Source: Salinarchaeum sp. IM2453
GTDB lineage: Archaea > Halobacteriota > Halobacteria > Halobacteriales > Salinarchaeaceae
Assembly: GCF_019693215.1 (NCBI RefSeq)
Contig: NZ_CP081183.1
Coordinates: 186,001 to 250,000 of the forward strand
Direction of reading: 5' to 3'
Length of the DNA: 64,000 nt
In this document: positions 47,436 through 54,886 of the stretch, piece after piece
Layout: every line of letters starts with the position of its first letter
Numbering within the stretch: the first letter of the stretch is position 1
Made by a program: the position numbers and the translations under genes
Notes under the pieces: generated by a model
Databases searched by the model: none
What the model was told of the DNA's origin: nothing
The model's input: only the letters and a program-made list of their open reading frames with translations

Positions 47436-48023
47436 ATGGCCAGACGACCTACGATTGAGGTACTCGCCCTCTGCGCTGTTATATTCATAATACAACAACT
47501 TTTTGTGGTATTTGTCAACACACGCGCAGCAGTCGAATTTTTTGCCTTAGGCTTTCCGCTGACTGAGTATCCGTGGACAGTTGTAACCAGCGTGTATGCT
47601 CATGCAAGCTGGCACCACCTCTTCAGTAATGCAATTGTAATTGCACTGGCTGGTCTTCCAATTGAGGGACTAACAACAAGGGTACGGTTTCACTTGTTCG
47701 TGCTGTGGACTGGAGCATTCGCTGGCTTCTCACAAATCCTCATCACAAGTGAATTGGTTTTGGGAGCTAGTGGAGCTGCCTTTGCACTACTTGGGTATGT
47801 TCTTACCTCAAACCGAGTTACGGGAGGGCTATTAGATATGCTTCGATTGTCAATTCGACAGAAAATTGCCGTGTATATTCTTGTAGCTGCTGGAATTTCG
47901 CTAATGCTACACACAGAAGGAGCTGCTCTATATGGGCATTTTACAGGGCTGTTGCTAGGGCTGATAGCCGGACGGATGAATATACTGCGGTCAAAAGAAC
48001 GCAATACTCAAGTCGCTTCTTAA
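47436..48023 (+). CDS. rhomboid-family intramembrane protease
   Basis: A 195-residue membrane protein with about six hydrophobic segments. Family motifs are SVYAHASWHHLFSNAIVIALAG (the HxxxN of TM2), VLGASGAAFALLGYVL (GASGA with the catalytic Ser) and ALYGHFTGLLLGLIAGR (catalytic His), so the Ser-His dyad is intact. Rhomboids cut transmembrane helices inside the bilayer; substrates are unknown here. ATG at 47436 was preferred to the adjacent in-frame GTG at 47433. Confidence 0.88.
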   Translation: MARRPTIEVLALCAVIFIIQQLFVVFVNTRAAVEFFALGFPLTEYPWTVVTSVYAHASWHHLFSNAIVIALAGLPIEGLTTRVRFHLFVLWTGAFAGFSQILITSELVLGASGAAFALLGYVLTSNRVTGGLLDMLRLSIRQKIAVYILVAAGISLMLHTEGAALYGHFTGLLLGLIAGRMNILRSKERNTQVAS

Positions 48024-48037
48024 TGTACTACCGATGA

Positions 48038-48109
48038 GGGCCGGTAGATCAGTGGTAGATCGCTTCCTTCGCAAGGAAGAAGCCCTGGGTTCAAATCCCA
48101 GCCGGTCCA
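48038..48109 (+). tRNA. tRNA-Ala (anticodon CGC)
   Basis: Acceptor arms GGGCCGG and CCGGTCC pair with a G3-U70 wobble, the classic alanine identity element, discriminator A. The anticodon arm CTTCC-TTCGCAA-GGAAG has anticodon CGC. T arm CTGGGTTCAAATCCCAG. 72 nt, no intron, no encoded CCA. Confidence 0.95.
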
Positions 48110-48288
48110 TTTAGTCTGGGCCTGTTAACCACCAAAAGTATACAGACGATTCCTCCGGGCAAAAGGTGTATTCCGCTTCCAAGAATAGAGAGGTTAGACG
48201 ATAGACCGCTGAGAATGAGGATTGTCGAGGAACAAAAGAGGCATATTACAAGAATTGCGTAGTTCCTGATAAGGACTGATTATACGAT

Positions 48289-49962
48289 ATGAATATATTT
48301 GGTACGTCGCTTCGTGAACGTCTGATGTACTTCGCCGGGCTCTTCATCGGAACCATCATTTTATATACTATTATTTACCATTGGTTGCTACTCACATTCG
48401 AGCCAAGTGTTCACGAAAAAGCATACCACGACTCGCTGCAGAAGGTGGTAGAAACCTTAACAACGGCTGGGTTTGGAGGAGATACAGACAACTGGACAAC
48501 TCCACAAGTAAATCTCTTTGTTGTGTTGATGAACCTGACTGGAGTAGCACTTGTCTTCCTAGGCATTCCAGCATTTGCAGTGCCGTTGCTACAGGAAGCG
48601 ATAAAAGAGCAAGTTCCGACCTCCACAGATGAGGCAGATCACGTAATTATTTGCTCTGAAGTTCCGTCCGGCCGAGTGCTATGGGAACACTTTGAATCGG
48701 CTGACATGCCGTATGTGTTTGTACACGATGATCGAGAAACCGTTCGTAGGCTAGCACAGAACGAAATAAATGTGATCCACGGAGATCCAACGCAATTAGA
48801 AACGTTAGAGGCAGCAAACATCGCAGAGGCAAAGACATTGATTACGGATGTTGATGATCAGACAAATTCGTCGATTATTTTGGCTGCCAAACAACTCGAG
48901 CCGGAAATTGAAATTATCAGTTCCGTAGCAGACAGTGAAATCGCATCTCAGCATCAATTCGCTGGCGCTGATCGTGTAATAAAGGCAAAACAAATCCTTG
49001 GAGAAAGTCTCGCGTCTAAGGCAACAACATTCTATGCAGAAGAGCTTCGCGATTCAATCGAAGTTGAGTCAGAGATTGATGTGCTTGAGGTCCTTGTCGA
49101 GCCAAACAGCCAGTTGGTTGGACAATCAATCAGAGATGCAGAAGTGTTCGGAAGCGGTAGACTGACTGTTGTCGGGCTCTGGCACAATGGCCGATTTGTC
49201 GTCACACCGCATCCATCCACAACTATTCGGGAGAACATGATCCTATTAGTTGTCGGAGACCAAGGCCAAATTGCAGAACAACAGCTAGATCCAGTCCCGG
49301 CCCCTCGAGGTGAAATTTCATCAGTTGCCATATGTGGATATGGATTTGTCGGACAGACCGTAGAGGCAGAGCTAGAGCGAGCAGGGATTGATGTAACAAC
49401 AATAGATATCGATCCATCGCTTGATACAGATGTTACTGGAGACGTGTCAAAGGAGAGAACCTGGGACAAGATTAACGTGGATGACATCGATGCTGTCGTG
49501 TTGGTTTTGAGTAACGACACGGCTATGATTGCAACCGCGTTGTTGCTTGAGGAACTACTGCCAGAAGTTGAAGTAACCGCTCGGGCAAACGATCCTAACA
49601 ATATCTGGAAGTTGTACAGTGCGGGAGCGGAGTATGTCCTGTCGTTGCCAACGATTACCGGTGAGATAATCGCTGACCGAGTTTTACCAGAAGAGGGACT
49701 CATTACACCTGAAACAGGATTCGAATTTGGTCGGATAACAGCACCAAAACTTGCTGGGAAGACACTACGAGAGGTGGATATTCGACGTCAAACAAACTGT
49801 ACAGTCGTTGCTGTCGAGCGAGAAGGTAAGTTGATTACGGAAGTTGATCCATCGATGAGAATCCAAGAAGATGATATACTTGTTGCCGTGGGAGATAGCA
49901 GTGCAATCAAAAAGTTGCGGGAATTTACTGAGCAGCCACCAAAGTCTCTTATGAAGGAATAG
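48289..49962 (+). CDS. potassium-channel-like protein with two RCK domains
   Basis: A 557-residue membrane protein. TM1 is about residues 12-36 (MYFAGLFIGTIILYTIIYHWLLL), a pore loop follows with the filter-like TLTTAGFGGDTDN near 56-68, and TM2 is about 73-98 (VNLFVVLMNLTGVALVFLGIPAFAVPLL). Two cytoplasmic RCK (TrkA-N/TrkA-C) units follow: HVIICSEVPSGRVLWEHF..., and SVAICGYGFVGQTVEAELERAGIDVTTIDID with the GxGxxG nucleotide site. Filter TAGFG differs from the canonical TVGYG. Likely a ligand-gated K+ channel or sensor; typical length for haloarchaeal channel-TrkA proteins. Stands alone between two tRNA genes. Confidence 0.82.
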   Translation: MNIFGTSLRERLMYFAGLFIGTIILYTIIYHWLLLTFEPSVHEKAYHDSLQKVVETLTTAGFGGDTDNWTTPQVNLFVVLMNLTGVALVFLGIPAFAVPLLQEAIKEQVPTSTDEADHVIICSEVPSGRVLWEHFESADMPYVFVHDDRETVRRLAQNEINVIHGDPTQLETLEAANIAEAKTLITDVDDQTNSSIILAAKQLEPEIEIISSVADSEIASQHQFAGADRVIKAKQILGESLASKATTFYAEELRDSIEVESEIDVLEVLVEPNSQLVGQSIRDAEVFGSGRLTVVGLWHNGRFVVTPHPSTTIRENMILLVVGDQGQIAEQQLDPVPAPRGEISSVAICGYGFVGQTVEAELERAGIDVTTIDIDPSLDTDVTGDVSKERTWDKINVDDIDAVVLVLSNDTAMIATALLLEELLPEVEVTARANDPNNIWKLYSAGAEYVLSLPTITGEIIADRVLPEEGLITPETGFEFGRITAPKLAGKTLREVDIRRQTNCTVVAVEREGKLITEVDPSMRIQEDDILVAVGDSSAIKKLREFTEQPPKSLMKE

Positions 49963-50006
49963 ACCCCGGAAAGAAGAATTTTGATAGAGAGGCATTTGGG
50001 TAGCAT

Positions 50007-50060
50007 TGTCGACGGCCTCGAGGGCGAGCTTCGAGGCACTTGGCCTGCCACGCCTGTAGA
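50007..50060. repeat. short transposon-end fragment
   Basis: CCTCGAGGGCGAGC, then GAGGCA, matching the fragment at 21541-21561 (CTCGAGGGCAAGC, GCGGCA). Too short for a subfamily call. The rest of the gap 49963-50245 shows no gene. Confidence 0.35.
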
Positions 50061-50245
50061 TGTGGGCTGGACCTTCTAACCGTTGTCAGTACCACAAGTT
50101 TGTTTTTCAGTCCAGAGCACGCCACAATCCCAGTGTCGAATATTGAACTGTTTGTACATTCAACAACTGCTAAGAAAATGTGTGCAACTTTCTTTTCGGT
50201 AGAAGTCGGAAGCGTTTTTTACGCCCTTACCGTCATTGTAAATGT

Positions 50246-50318
50246 GGGTTCGTGGTCTAGTGGTTATGACGCGGCCCTTACAAGGCCGAGATCGGCGGTT
50301 CGAATCCGCCCGAACCCA
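50246..50318 (+). tRNA. tRNA-Val (anticodon TAC)
   Basis: Acceptor arms GGGTTCG and CGAACCC pair fully, discriminator A. Anticodon arm CGGCC-CTTACAA-GGCCG has anticodon TAC. T arm GGCGGTTCGAATCCGCC. 73 nt, no intron, no CCA. Confidence 0.95.
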
Positions 50319-50440
50319 TAGAATTTTTCAGAGGACAATCGTACATAGCGAAAGGTGTACTTTGTTTCCCGAGAAGCTCGGGTGTCAAAAAGAGATAGTA
50401 ATCATCGAAGATATTGATCACGGGCTCAGACGGAAAGAGA

Positions 50441-51100
50441 CTATACTTGTTGTTGTATCCAGCGTACTGTGTCTTGAATTTCAGCGTCGGTAGCTCCATG
50501 TCCGACAGTGTACGTCTTGTAGGTAACGTCAACGCCGACGTCACGGAGCCGATTACTGGCACGCTCTGTTCGCTCTTCTGGGATCACCACATCAAGCTCG
50601 CCAGCGGCAAGAAACATTGAGACACTGCGGGCATTAGCTAATTTTGAGACAGACTGATGGACATCTGGAAGATATGAATTAAGAGCAACAACCCAGTTAA
50701 CTCTGTCTGGGGCTTCGATGGCAGTGCCGATTGCAAGTGTTCCGCCTTGGCTAAATCCAAACAACCCGATCTTGCTGGAGTCGATTGGATACTTGGAAGA
50801 GATATAGTCGATGAATTTTGCAAGTCGGTAACTACTGGTGCGGAAGCTATCCGTATCAGGCTGACTGTTATGCAGGCCACCTTGGTCGACGGAAAGATTG
50901 TACCATGCATATCCATCTTCGAAGTCAATTGGACCTCTGACGCTGAAGATATGCATGTAGTCTGGAAGTTGTTTTGCGATTGGTAGGAGGTCGGTTTCAT
51001 CTGCTCCCCGGCCGTGTAAAAAGATCACCGCGGGGGCTGATCCATTTACAGAAGAGGAGGGCGAGCGGCTGCGATAAGCAAGTGGGACCTCTGAAGACAT
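50441..51100 (-). CDS. phospholipase/carboxylesterase-family hydrolase
   Basis: A 219-residue alpha/beta hydrolase. VIFLHGRGADETDLLPIAKQL is the oxyanion-hole strand and loop, IGLFGFSQGGTLAIGTA the nucleophile elbow (GFSQG, Ser), LAAGELDVVIPEERT supplies the catalytic Asp and VGHGATDAEI the His. This fits the carboxylesterase/acyl-protein thioesterase (PF02230) family, which hydrolyses short acyl esters or thioesters. ATG at 51100 (MSSEVPLAYRSR) precedes the homologous region; the ORF to 51130 adds ten hydrophobic residues of doubtful reality. A TATA-like GTATAATT lies near 51163-51172. Confidence 0.85.
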   Translation of the reverse strand: MSSEVPLAYRSRSPSSSVNGSAPAVIFLHGRGADETDLLPIAKQLPDYMHIFSVRGPIDFEDGYAWYNLSVDQGGLHNSQPDTDSFRTSSYRLAKFIDYISSKYPIDSSKIGLFGFSQGGTLAIGTAIEAPDRVNWVVALNSYLPDVHQSVSKLANARSVSMFLAAGELDVVIPEERTERASNRLRDVGVDVTYKTYTVGHGATDAEIQDTVRWIQQQV

Positions 51101-51191
51101 TGAAAACATCAAAAAAGAGAACGGGAACAAACAAGTATATTCCGGGATGTAATACTGTCCGGTGAATTATACCATCGTCCGGCAAAAAGTC

Positions 51192-51216
51192 AACATTCAT
51201 CCAAATTGTGAATGTT
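51192..51216. promoter_or_regulatory. perfect 8-9-8 inverted repeat, operator candidate
   Basis: AACATTCA (51192-51199) and TGAATGTT (51209-51216) are exact reverse complements, nine bases apart. The repeat ends ten bases before the TATA box of the mini zinc-finger gene and about 90 bases before the divergent esterase start, so it could control either. Confidence 0.5.
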
Positions 51217-51225
51217 TCCCACAGA

Positions 51226-51233
51226 TTTATATT
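51226..51233 (+). promoter_or_regulatory. TATA box of the mini zinc-finger gene
   Basis: TTTATATT, 25-32 bases before the ATG at 51258, a leaderless spacing. Confidence 0.5.
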
Positions 51234-51257
51234 CTTGTGTGACAATCATGTGCATGT

Positions 51258-51437
51258 ATGGCAACTGCTCCCAATGACTCCGAAGAGGAGCTAATTGATC
51301 AGTTTCTCTCCCAGCGTGGTCACGAAACCGCATCATGGGAGACGGAATATAATAAGAAACAATGTCCGGAATGCGGCGGAATCCACGACACAGAGGCAGT
51401 AACATGTTCAGTATGTGGGTGGAGCCCAGGACAATAG
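51258..51437 (+). CDS. 59-residue zinc-finger protein (HVO_0416 type)
   Basis: A small protein, MATAPNDSEEELIDQFLSQR in its first third, then KKQCPECGGIHD and VTCSVCGWSPGQ: two CxxC pairs that can hold one zinc. I recognise the family named after Haloferax HVO_0416; haloarchaea have many such one-domain zinc fingers, several affecting motility, biofilm or stress in Haloferax, but this one's role is not known to me. The TATA box at 51226-51233 fixes the start. Followed after 118 bases by the TFIIB-like mini protein. Confidence 0.75.
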   Translation: MATAPNDSEEELIDQFLSQRGHETASWETEYNKKQCPECGGIHDTEAVTCSVCGWSPGQ

Positions 51438-51506
51438 GGAGCGGCGTCGAATAAATGAATCGGCAATCCAGCTAATTTCTGGAATAAGCAAGAGGGGGTA
51501 GTCATT

Positions 51507-51529
51507 GGTATTTTCGAAAAGAAAATACC
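51507..51529. promoter_or_regulatory. perfect 9-5-9 inverted repeat, operator candidate
   Basis: GGTATTTTC (51507-51515) and GAAAATACC (51521-51529) are exact reverse complements, five bases apart, 27-49 bases before the ATG at 51556. It covers the expected TATA/BRE position, so a bound protein would compete with TBP-TFB. The longest perfect repeat I saw in a promoter here. Confidence 0.55.
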
Positions 51530-51555
51530 CTTACATCCCTGAAATCCACAGAAAG

Positions 51556-51864
51556 ATGTACAGGGCAAGAGATCAAGTTGAGCATCAACAGTGGATTGAA
51601 AGGCTAGAATCTGCCGTCAATGAGCTTGGGTTTAGTGAACAGGCCTATACTACAGCAGTAGATCTCTTCCTAGCGGATGTTCCGGAGGAAGATGAGTCAA
51701 AGCCAACCGCTCTGGCTGCGAGTTTATACGCAGGGGCACTAATTGCTGAGGAAAATCCATCGCAAACAGAAGTAGCAGACGCCTGCGATGTAGCCAGACT
51801 GAGTGTACAACAGTACTGGAAGGAACGAATCAAGATTGCTGGACTGACTCCACCCGCATGGTAA
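51556..51864 (+). CDS. TFIIB-like single cyclin-fold protein
   Basis: A 102-residue protein resembling one cyclin repeat of transcription factor B without its zinc ribbon, B-finger or second repeat. Key stretch: LESAVNELGFSEQAYTTAVDLFLADVPEEDESKPTALAASLYAGALIAEENPSQTEVADACDVARLSVQQYWKERIKIAGL, where SLYAGALIA...SQTEVADACDVARLSVQQYWKE mirrors the TFB helix-turn-helix. It could bind BRE-like DNA or TBP and act as regulator. ATG at 51556 chosen; TTG at 51505 would extend into the inverted repeat. Family assignment is moderate, role inferred. Confidence 0.7.
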   Translation: MYRARDQVEHQQWIERLESAVNELGFSEQAYTTAVDLFLADVPEEDESKPTALAASLYAGALIAEENPSQTEVADACDVARLSVQQYWKERIKIAGLTPPAW

Positions 51865-52030
51865 GAACTGCTGAGTAAATCACCTCATAGGAGGCTTTGG
51901 AAAACCTGCCTCGTCAGACAAGTTCAAAGCTTCCTCATGGGTCAGTAAACACCTCAGAATAAGTCATAAGACAGTCACTTCGTATCGGTTGTGCAGAATC
52001 AGCGATATGAACAAATATATCGGTTATATA

Positions 52031-52528
52031 TTAAGACTGAAAGTCAGCATGCTGTGCCTCCTGCTTTGACACAACATTTCCATGTTGATCGATTTCACCG
52101 CGTAGAATCCGTGTGCTAGAAATAATACCTCCATCCTCTGCAGTAACGTGATCTACGACCTCTATATTAAGAGGAGCGTATCCGTTTTGCTTCCGGAGTT
52201 CATTAATCTCGTGAGCTGCTGGTTCAGTTTCTGGCGACACAACAAGGTACTCAAGTTCAGATCGTTCGCTTGCAACACCCGTCGGAGAAGAAAGAGGCCG
52301 AATTTCGAAGTTTCGATCATGCTGTTCGGCAAGAAGGCTGAGTTCACTCTGGAGATCAGCCTTTCGTTGTTCATACGGTCGAATAGGACGTTGTTCGTCG
52401 CGTGTTTTTGGAGCCAGTTCATCAGTTGTGAGCCCAATAACAGAATCTCCCAGTTCAAACGCCCGATTGAAAAGTTCCCGGTGGCCATCGTGAATAGGAT
52501 CAAAAGTCCCGCCTAACGCAACTCGCAT
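52031..52528 (-). CDS. coaD: phosphopantetheine adenylyltransferase (archaeal type)
   Basis: A 165-residue nucleotidyltransferase joining AMP to 4'-phosphopantetheine, the penultimate step to coenzyme A. The start MRVALGGTFDPIHDGHRELF holds the HxGH-type motif (HDGH), LTTDELAPKTRDE and the late GGIISSTRILRGEID hold the ISSTRI motif. Archaeal PPATs are unlike bacterial CoaD outside these motifs. ATG at 52528 precedes the first strand directly; the ORF up to 52549 adds seven residues. Same strand as, and downstream of, the winged-helix gene. Confidence 0.9.
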   Translation of the reverse strand: MRVALGGTFDPIHDGHRELFNRAFELGDSVIGLTTDELAPKTRDEQRPIRPYEQRKADLQSELSLLAEQHDRNFEIRPLSSPTGVASERSELEYLVVSPETEPAAHEINELRKQNGYAPLNIEVVDHVTAEDGGIISSTRILRGEIDQHGNVVSKQEAQHADFQS

Positions 52529-52597
52529 ATGTCTGGAAATTGTTCTCAACCAGTATAAAAGAACGGAAAAGAATAGTTAAAACGTAACTATTTATTC

Positions 52598-53185
52598 TTA
52601 CTCACGGGTTTCTTCATCATTTGAATCATCAGGAGACGAATCGTCTTCGTCACCTTCTTCAGATTCAGACGAGTCAGATGAGATGATATCTTCAGACGAA
52701 GTATGATCGGATTCATCATCCGTGTCATCTTCGACAGTAATAGTTACAGGGTCTGACTCAGGTTCAGAAGTACTACTAGTGTATGCGTCGAGGTTAAATA
52801 CGGCATTGAGTTGATCTTGGATTTGCCCTTTTGTTGAGGAAATCAAATCACTCGGAGCCATCGCCGAATACTCATATGGATTGTTACCAGCACCTTCGCT
52901 TGACCGCTTACTACGCTCAACAATCTCATCGTCAGCCATCTCTGCCAGAGCTTCACGGACGGTGCTTGGATAGAGACCTGTTCCTTCAGCCACCTCTTCA
53001 CTTGTTGATTGCTGGTTTTGTCGCAGGTAAATGTAAATTCGAGCTTTGGTCTCCGTTTCTAAGATCCAAGCCAGTAGGTCAACTAGGCGTTGATCAAACC
53101 CTTCAACTGCTCGGTCAGCACTCTCTTCAAGTCGTTCTGAAATGTCATCTCTTTTTGACTGATTCTCTGTGTTTTCATCGGACAT
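52598..53185 (-). CDS. winged-helix transcriptional regulator with acidic tail
   Basis: A 195-residue protein. About residues 28-95 form a winged helix: LVDLLAWILETETKARIYIYLRQNQQSTSEEVAEGTGLYPSTVREALAEMADDEIVERSKR, with STVREALAEM as recognition helix. Residues 135-195 are an Asp/Glu/Ser-rich disordered tail. The ArsR/TrmB-like HTH is common in haloarchaea; its target is unknown. The intact TnpB element is inserted about 100 bases upstream of its start, beyond a TATA-like TATATATC at 53239-53247, so its promoter seems spared. Confidence 0.75.
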   Translation of the reverse strand: MSDENTENQSKRDDISERLEESADRAVEGFDQRLVDLLAWILETETKARIYIYLRQNQQSTSEEVAEGTGLYPSTVREALAEMADDEIVERSKRSSEGAGNNPYEYSAMAPSDLISSTKGQIQDQLNAVFNLDAYTSSTSEPESDPVTITVEDDTDDESDHTSSEDIISSDSSESEEGDEDDSSPDDSNDEETRE

Positions 53186-53286
53186 AAGTCGTTTCTAGAA
53201 GAACAAAAACGTTCAGGAGTAAAAAGCCTTACAGTAATGATATATACTAGCATACCAGCCAAAAGACTAAGTTCCAATGCTCGGCA

Positions 53287-53350
53287 GTGAACTACCCCAC
53301 CCTACTCGCTCACCGCTGACGCGGGTCGCTTCTTGAGGGTGGGGCTTCCT
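53287..53350 (-). ncRNA. right end / predicted TnpB guide-RNA scaffold 3' part
   Basis: On the minus strand: CCCCACCCTCAAGAAGCG, ACCCGCG, a stem GAGCGAGTAGGGTGGGG and GTAGTTCAC. CCCCACCCT pairs with AGGGTGGGG, making the large right-end hairpin. In studied TnpB systems the guide RNA covers the tnpB 3' end and right end, and in Halobacterium transcripts overlapping this part (sotRNAs) are reported. The guide would be the 16 or so bases beyond it (53286-53271 read on the minus strand). RNA not demonstrated here. Confidence 0.5.
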
Positions 53351-54558
53351 GTTTCCACGACGCGCTTTGCAGGAACAACCGCAGTTCCCGCAGGGAGCGC
53401 AGTCTCCACAGGCGTTGATTTGGAGTGTCCCATTCCTAGTTCAGAAAGACCGCGAAAAAGAACATTCAACGCGGCATTCAAATCTCTATCCGCTTCAAAC
53501 CCACATGATGGACACGAATGTTCACGTATCCACAGTGGTTTATCCGTCTCCACACCACACTCTGCACACTCTTTGGTCGTCCCCCTTGGGTCAACCGCAA
53601 CGAAGTGCGTTCCCTCTCGCTCACACTTGTATTCCAGTAGTTCGGTGAAGGTATTCCACGCCGCAGACGCCGTGTTGCGGCTGTTGCGCGGCGATTCCAG
53701 CATTCCTTTCACGTTGAGGTCTTCAACAGCCACAAGGTCATACTCCCGAGCGTAGTATGCCGAGAGTTTGTGCAGGAAATCACGCCGCTTACGCTTGATT
53801 TGCTGATGACACTCTGCTACTATCTGGCGTTGTTTCTCCCAGTTGTTCGACCGATGTTCTTTGCGCGAGAGACTCCGTTGCTCCCGTTCCAAGCGGTCGC
53901 GCTCGTCCGAAAGGTCAAGTGAGCCAACTGCCACACCGTCCGTATCGTGGGCGTACTTCAGAATCCCCACGTCAATGCCAACCATGTCGTCAGTGTTAAT
54001 CTCATCCAGTGACGGTTTCTCCGGTTTTTCTTTGTCGTCAACGGCGAGAGAAGCGTACCATTCTCCAGTGGGTTCTTTCTTGAGTGTGACTTCTTTGATT
54101 GTTTCATCGTCGGGGATGTCTCGGTGACACTCTATTGGAATATCCGCAAGTTTCGACAGTGAAAGGACAGTCTGGCCGTTCTTCTTGTCGAACTCGAAGC
54201 CAGACTGAACATACGTGAAACTGCGGAACTCTCTGGGAAGTTTCCAGTTGAGACTGCCGACGCTGTACCCTTTCTTTTTCAGTTCAGAGAGCGCTTTGAT
54301 ACTGTCTTCAATCCGCATGACAGCAGCTTGTGCGACCGTTGCGTACAGGTCGTTTAATTCATCCCACCAGTCTTTGAGGGCGGGAAGTTGGTCACGGACT
54401 TGTCGTACACGTTGATTGAGTGTTCCCGCCGATTCGGGAATTTTGTCAAACTCTCTGAGCGCGTGGTTGTAGAGTTGCCTACAGGTATCGCGGTGGTAAT
54501 CCAACACCTCACGTTGTTGGTCAGTTGGTTTGAGTTGGAATCTGTAGGCGTAGTGCAT
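53302..54558 (-). CDS. tnpB: RNA-guided nuclease TnpB
   Basis: A 418-residue TnpB, complete and apparently active. RuvC residues are present: Asp196 in MVGIDVGIL, Glu279 in LVAVEDLNVKGM, Asp359 in EADRDLNAALN. The zinc finger is CAECGVETD (Cys331, Cys334) with CPSCGF (Cys349, Cys352). N-terminal MHYAYRFQLKPTDQQREVLDYHRDTCRQLYNHAL is the usual wedge-domain start. TnpB cuts DNA matched by its guide RNA and helps the transposon persist. The C-terminal tail (VETALPAGTAVVPAKRVVETGSPTLKKRPAS) is coded by DNA that also belongs to the guide-RNA region. Higher G+C than neighbours. Confidence 0.96.
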   Translation of the reverse strand: MHYAYRFQLKPTDQQREVLDYHRDTCRQLYNHALREFDKIPESAGTLNQRVRQVRDQLPALKDWWDELNDLYATVAQAAVMRIEDSIKALSELKKKGYSVGSLNWKLPREFRSFTYVQSGFEFDKKNGQTVLSLSKLADIPIECHRDIPDDETIKEVTLKKEPTGEWYASLAVDDKEKPEKPSLDEINTDDMVGIDVGILKYAHDTDGVAVGSLDLSDERDRLEREQRSLSRKEHRSNNWEKQRQIVAECHQQIKRKRRDFLHKLSAYYAREYDLVAVEDLNVKGMLESPRNSRNTASAAWNTFTELLEYKCEREGTHFVAVDPRGTTKECAECGVETDKPLWIREHSCPSCGFEADRDLNAALNVLFRGLSELGMGHSKSTPVETALPAGTAVVPAKRVVETGSPTLKKRPASAVSE

Positions 54559-54561
54559 TGG

Positions 54562-54702
54562 TTACTCGGTCGGTTCTGATGTACGGACGATTTTCACGTC
54601 TGCGCCGCGCCAGCGTTTTGGGACGAGGACGTGTGCGCCGTTGCCGGTGGGTTTCACCTCGCCGTCGATGACTTCGTGGCCTTCAATTTCGTGTCTATCC
54701 AT
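54562..54702 (-). CDS. DUF2080-type transposon-encoded small protein
   Basis: A 46-residue protein starting MDRHEIEGHEVIDGEVKPTG and including GAHVLVPKRWRGADVKIV, ending RTSEPTE. I recognise it as the DUF2080 transposon-associated family found just before tnpB in haloarchaeal IS1341-type elements. Its stop lies three bases before the tnpB ATG, so the two are co-translated. The fold resembles an AbrB/SpoVT-like swapped-hairpin segment, hence possible DNA or RNA binding; the function is not known. Confidence 0.85.
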   Translation of the reverse strand: MDRHEIEGHEVIDGEVKPTGNGAHVLVPKRWRGADVKIVRTSEPTE

Positions 54703-54764
54703 CACCAGAGTTTAGACATTGTTTCAACATAAATCTGCCGGTTCGTGGGGCTGTGGGTTGAGTG

Positions 54765-54886
54765 GAGAATGTGTCTGAGAGACGAAGACGGCGGTGTATC
54801 CCCTCCCTACTGCGCTACTCGGCCTTCGGCCTGCGTTGCTCCTTGAGGAAGGGGGCTTACCGCCTAAAATCAGCTAAAATACAAGA
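54765..54886 (-). repeat. left end of the IS1341-type element
   Basis: Contains AGACGGCGGTGTATCCCCTCCCTACTGCGC (in two parts), CGGCCTTCGGCCTGCG hairpin, CTCCTTGAGGAAGGGGGC and CGCCTAAAATCAGCTAAAA, matching 24900-24990 in order. It borders the gshA stop codon (54887-54889) with at most a few bases between. Confidence 0.65.

Larger units (their letters stand above)
53287..54886 (-). mobile_element. complete IS1341-type (IS200/IS605 family, TnpB only) element
   Basis: The unit comprises, in minus-strand order: left end (54886-54765), a 46-residue DUF2080-type gene, tnpB, and right end (to 53287). No TnpA transposase is present, so it would need TnpA in trans. The right-end border GTAGTTCAC is shared with solo copies; the left border AATCAGCTAAA is shared with the deleted copy at 24977-24987. 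The left end runs up to the stop codon of gshA. Exact ends cannot be fixed without an empty site. Confidence 0.8.

Noticed and set aside
51865-52030. Possible transposon-end hairpins downstream of the TFIIB-like gene
   Set aside because: Strings such as CCTCATAGGAGG and GCTTCCTCATGGGTCAGT look faintly like right ends, but no block order or terminal GTAGTTCAC is present.
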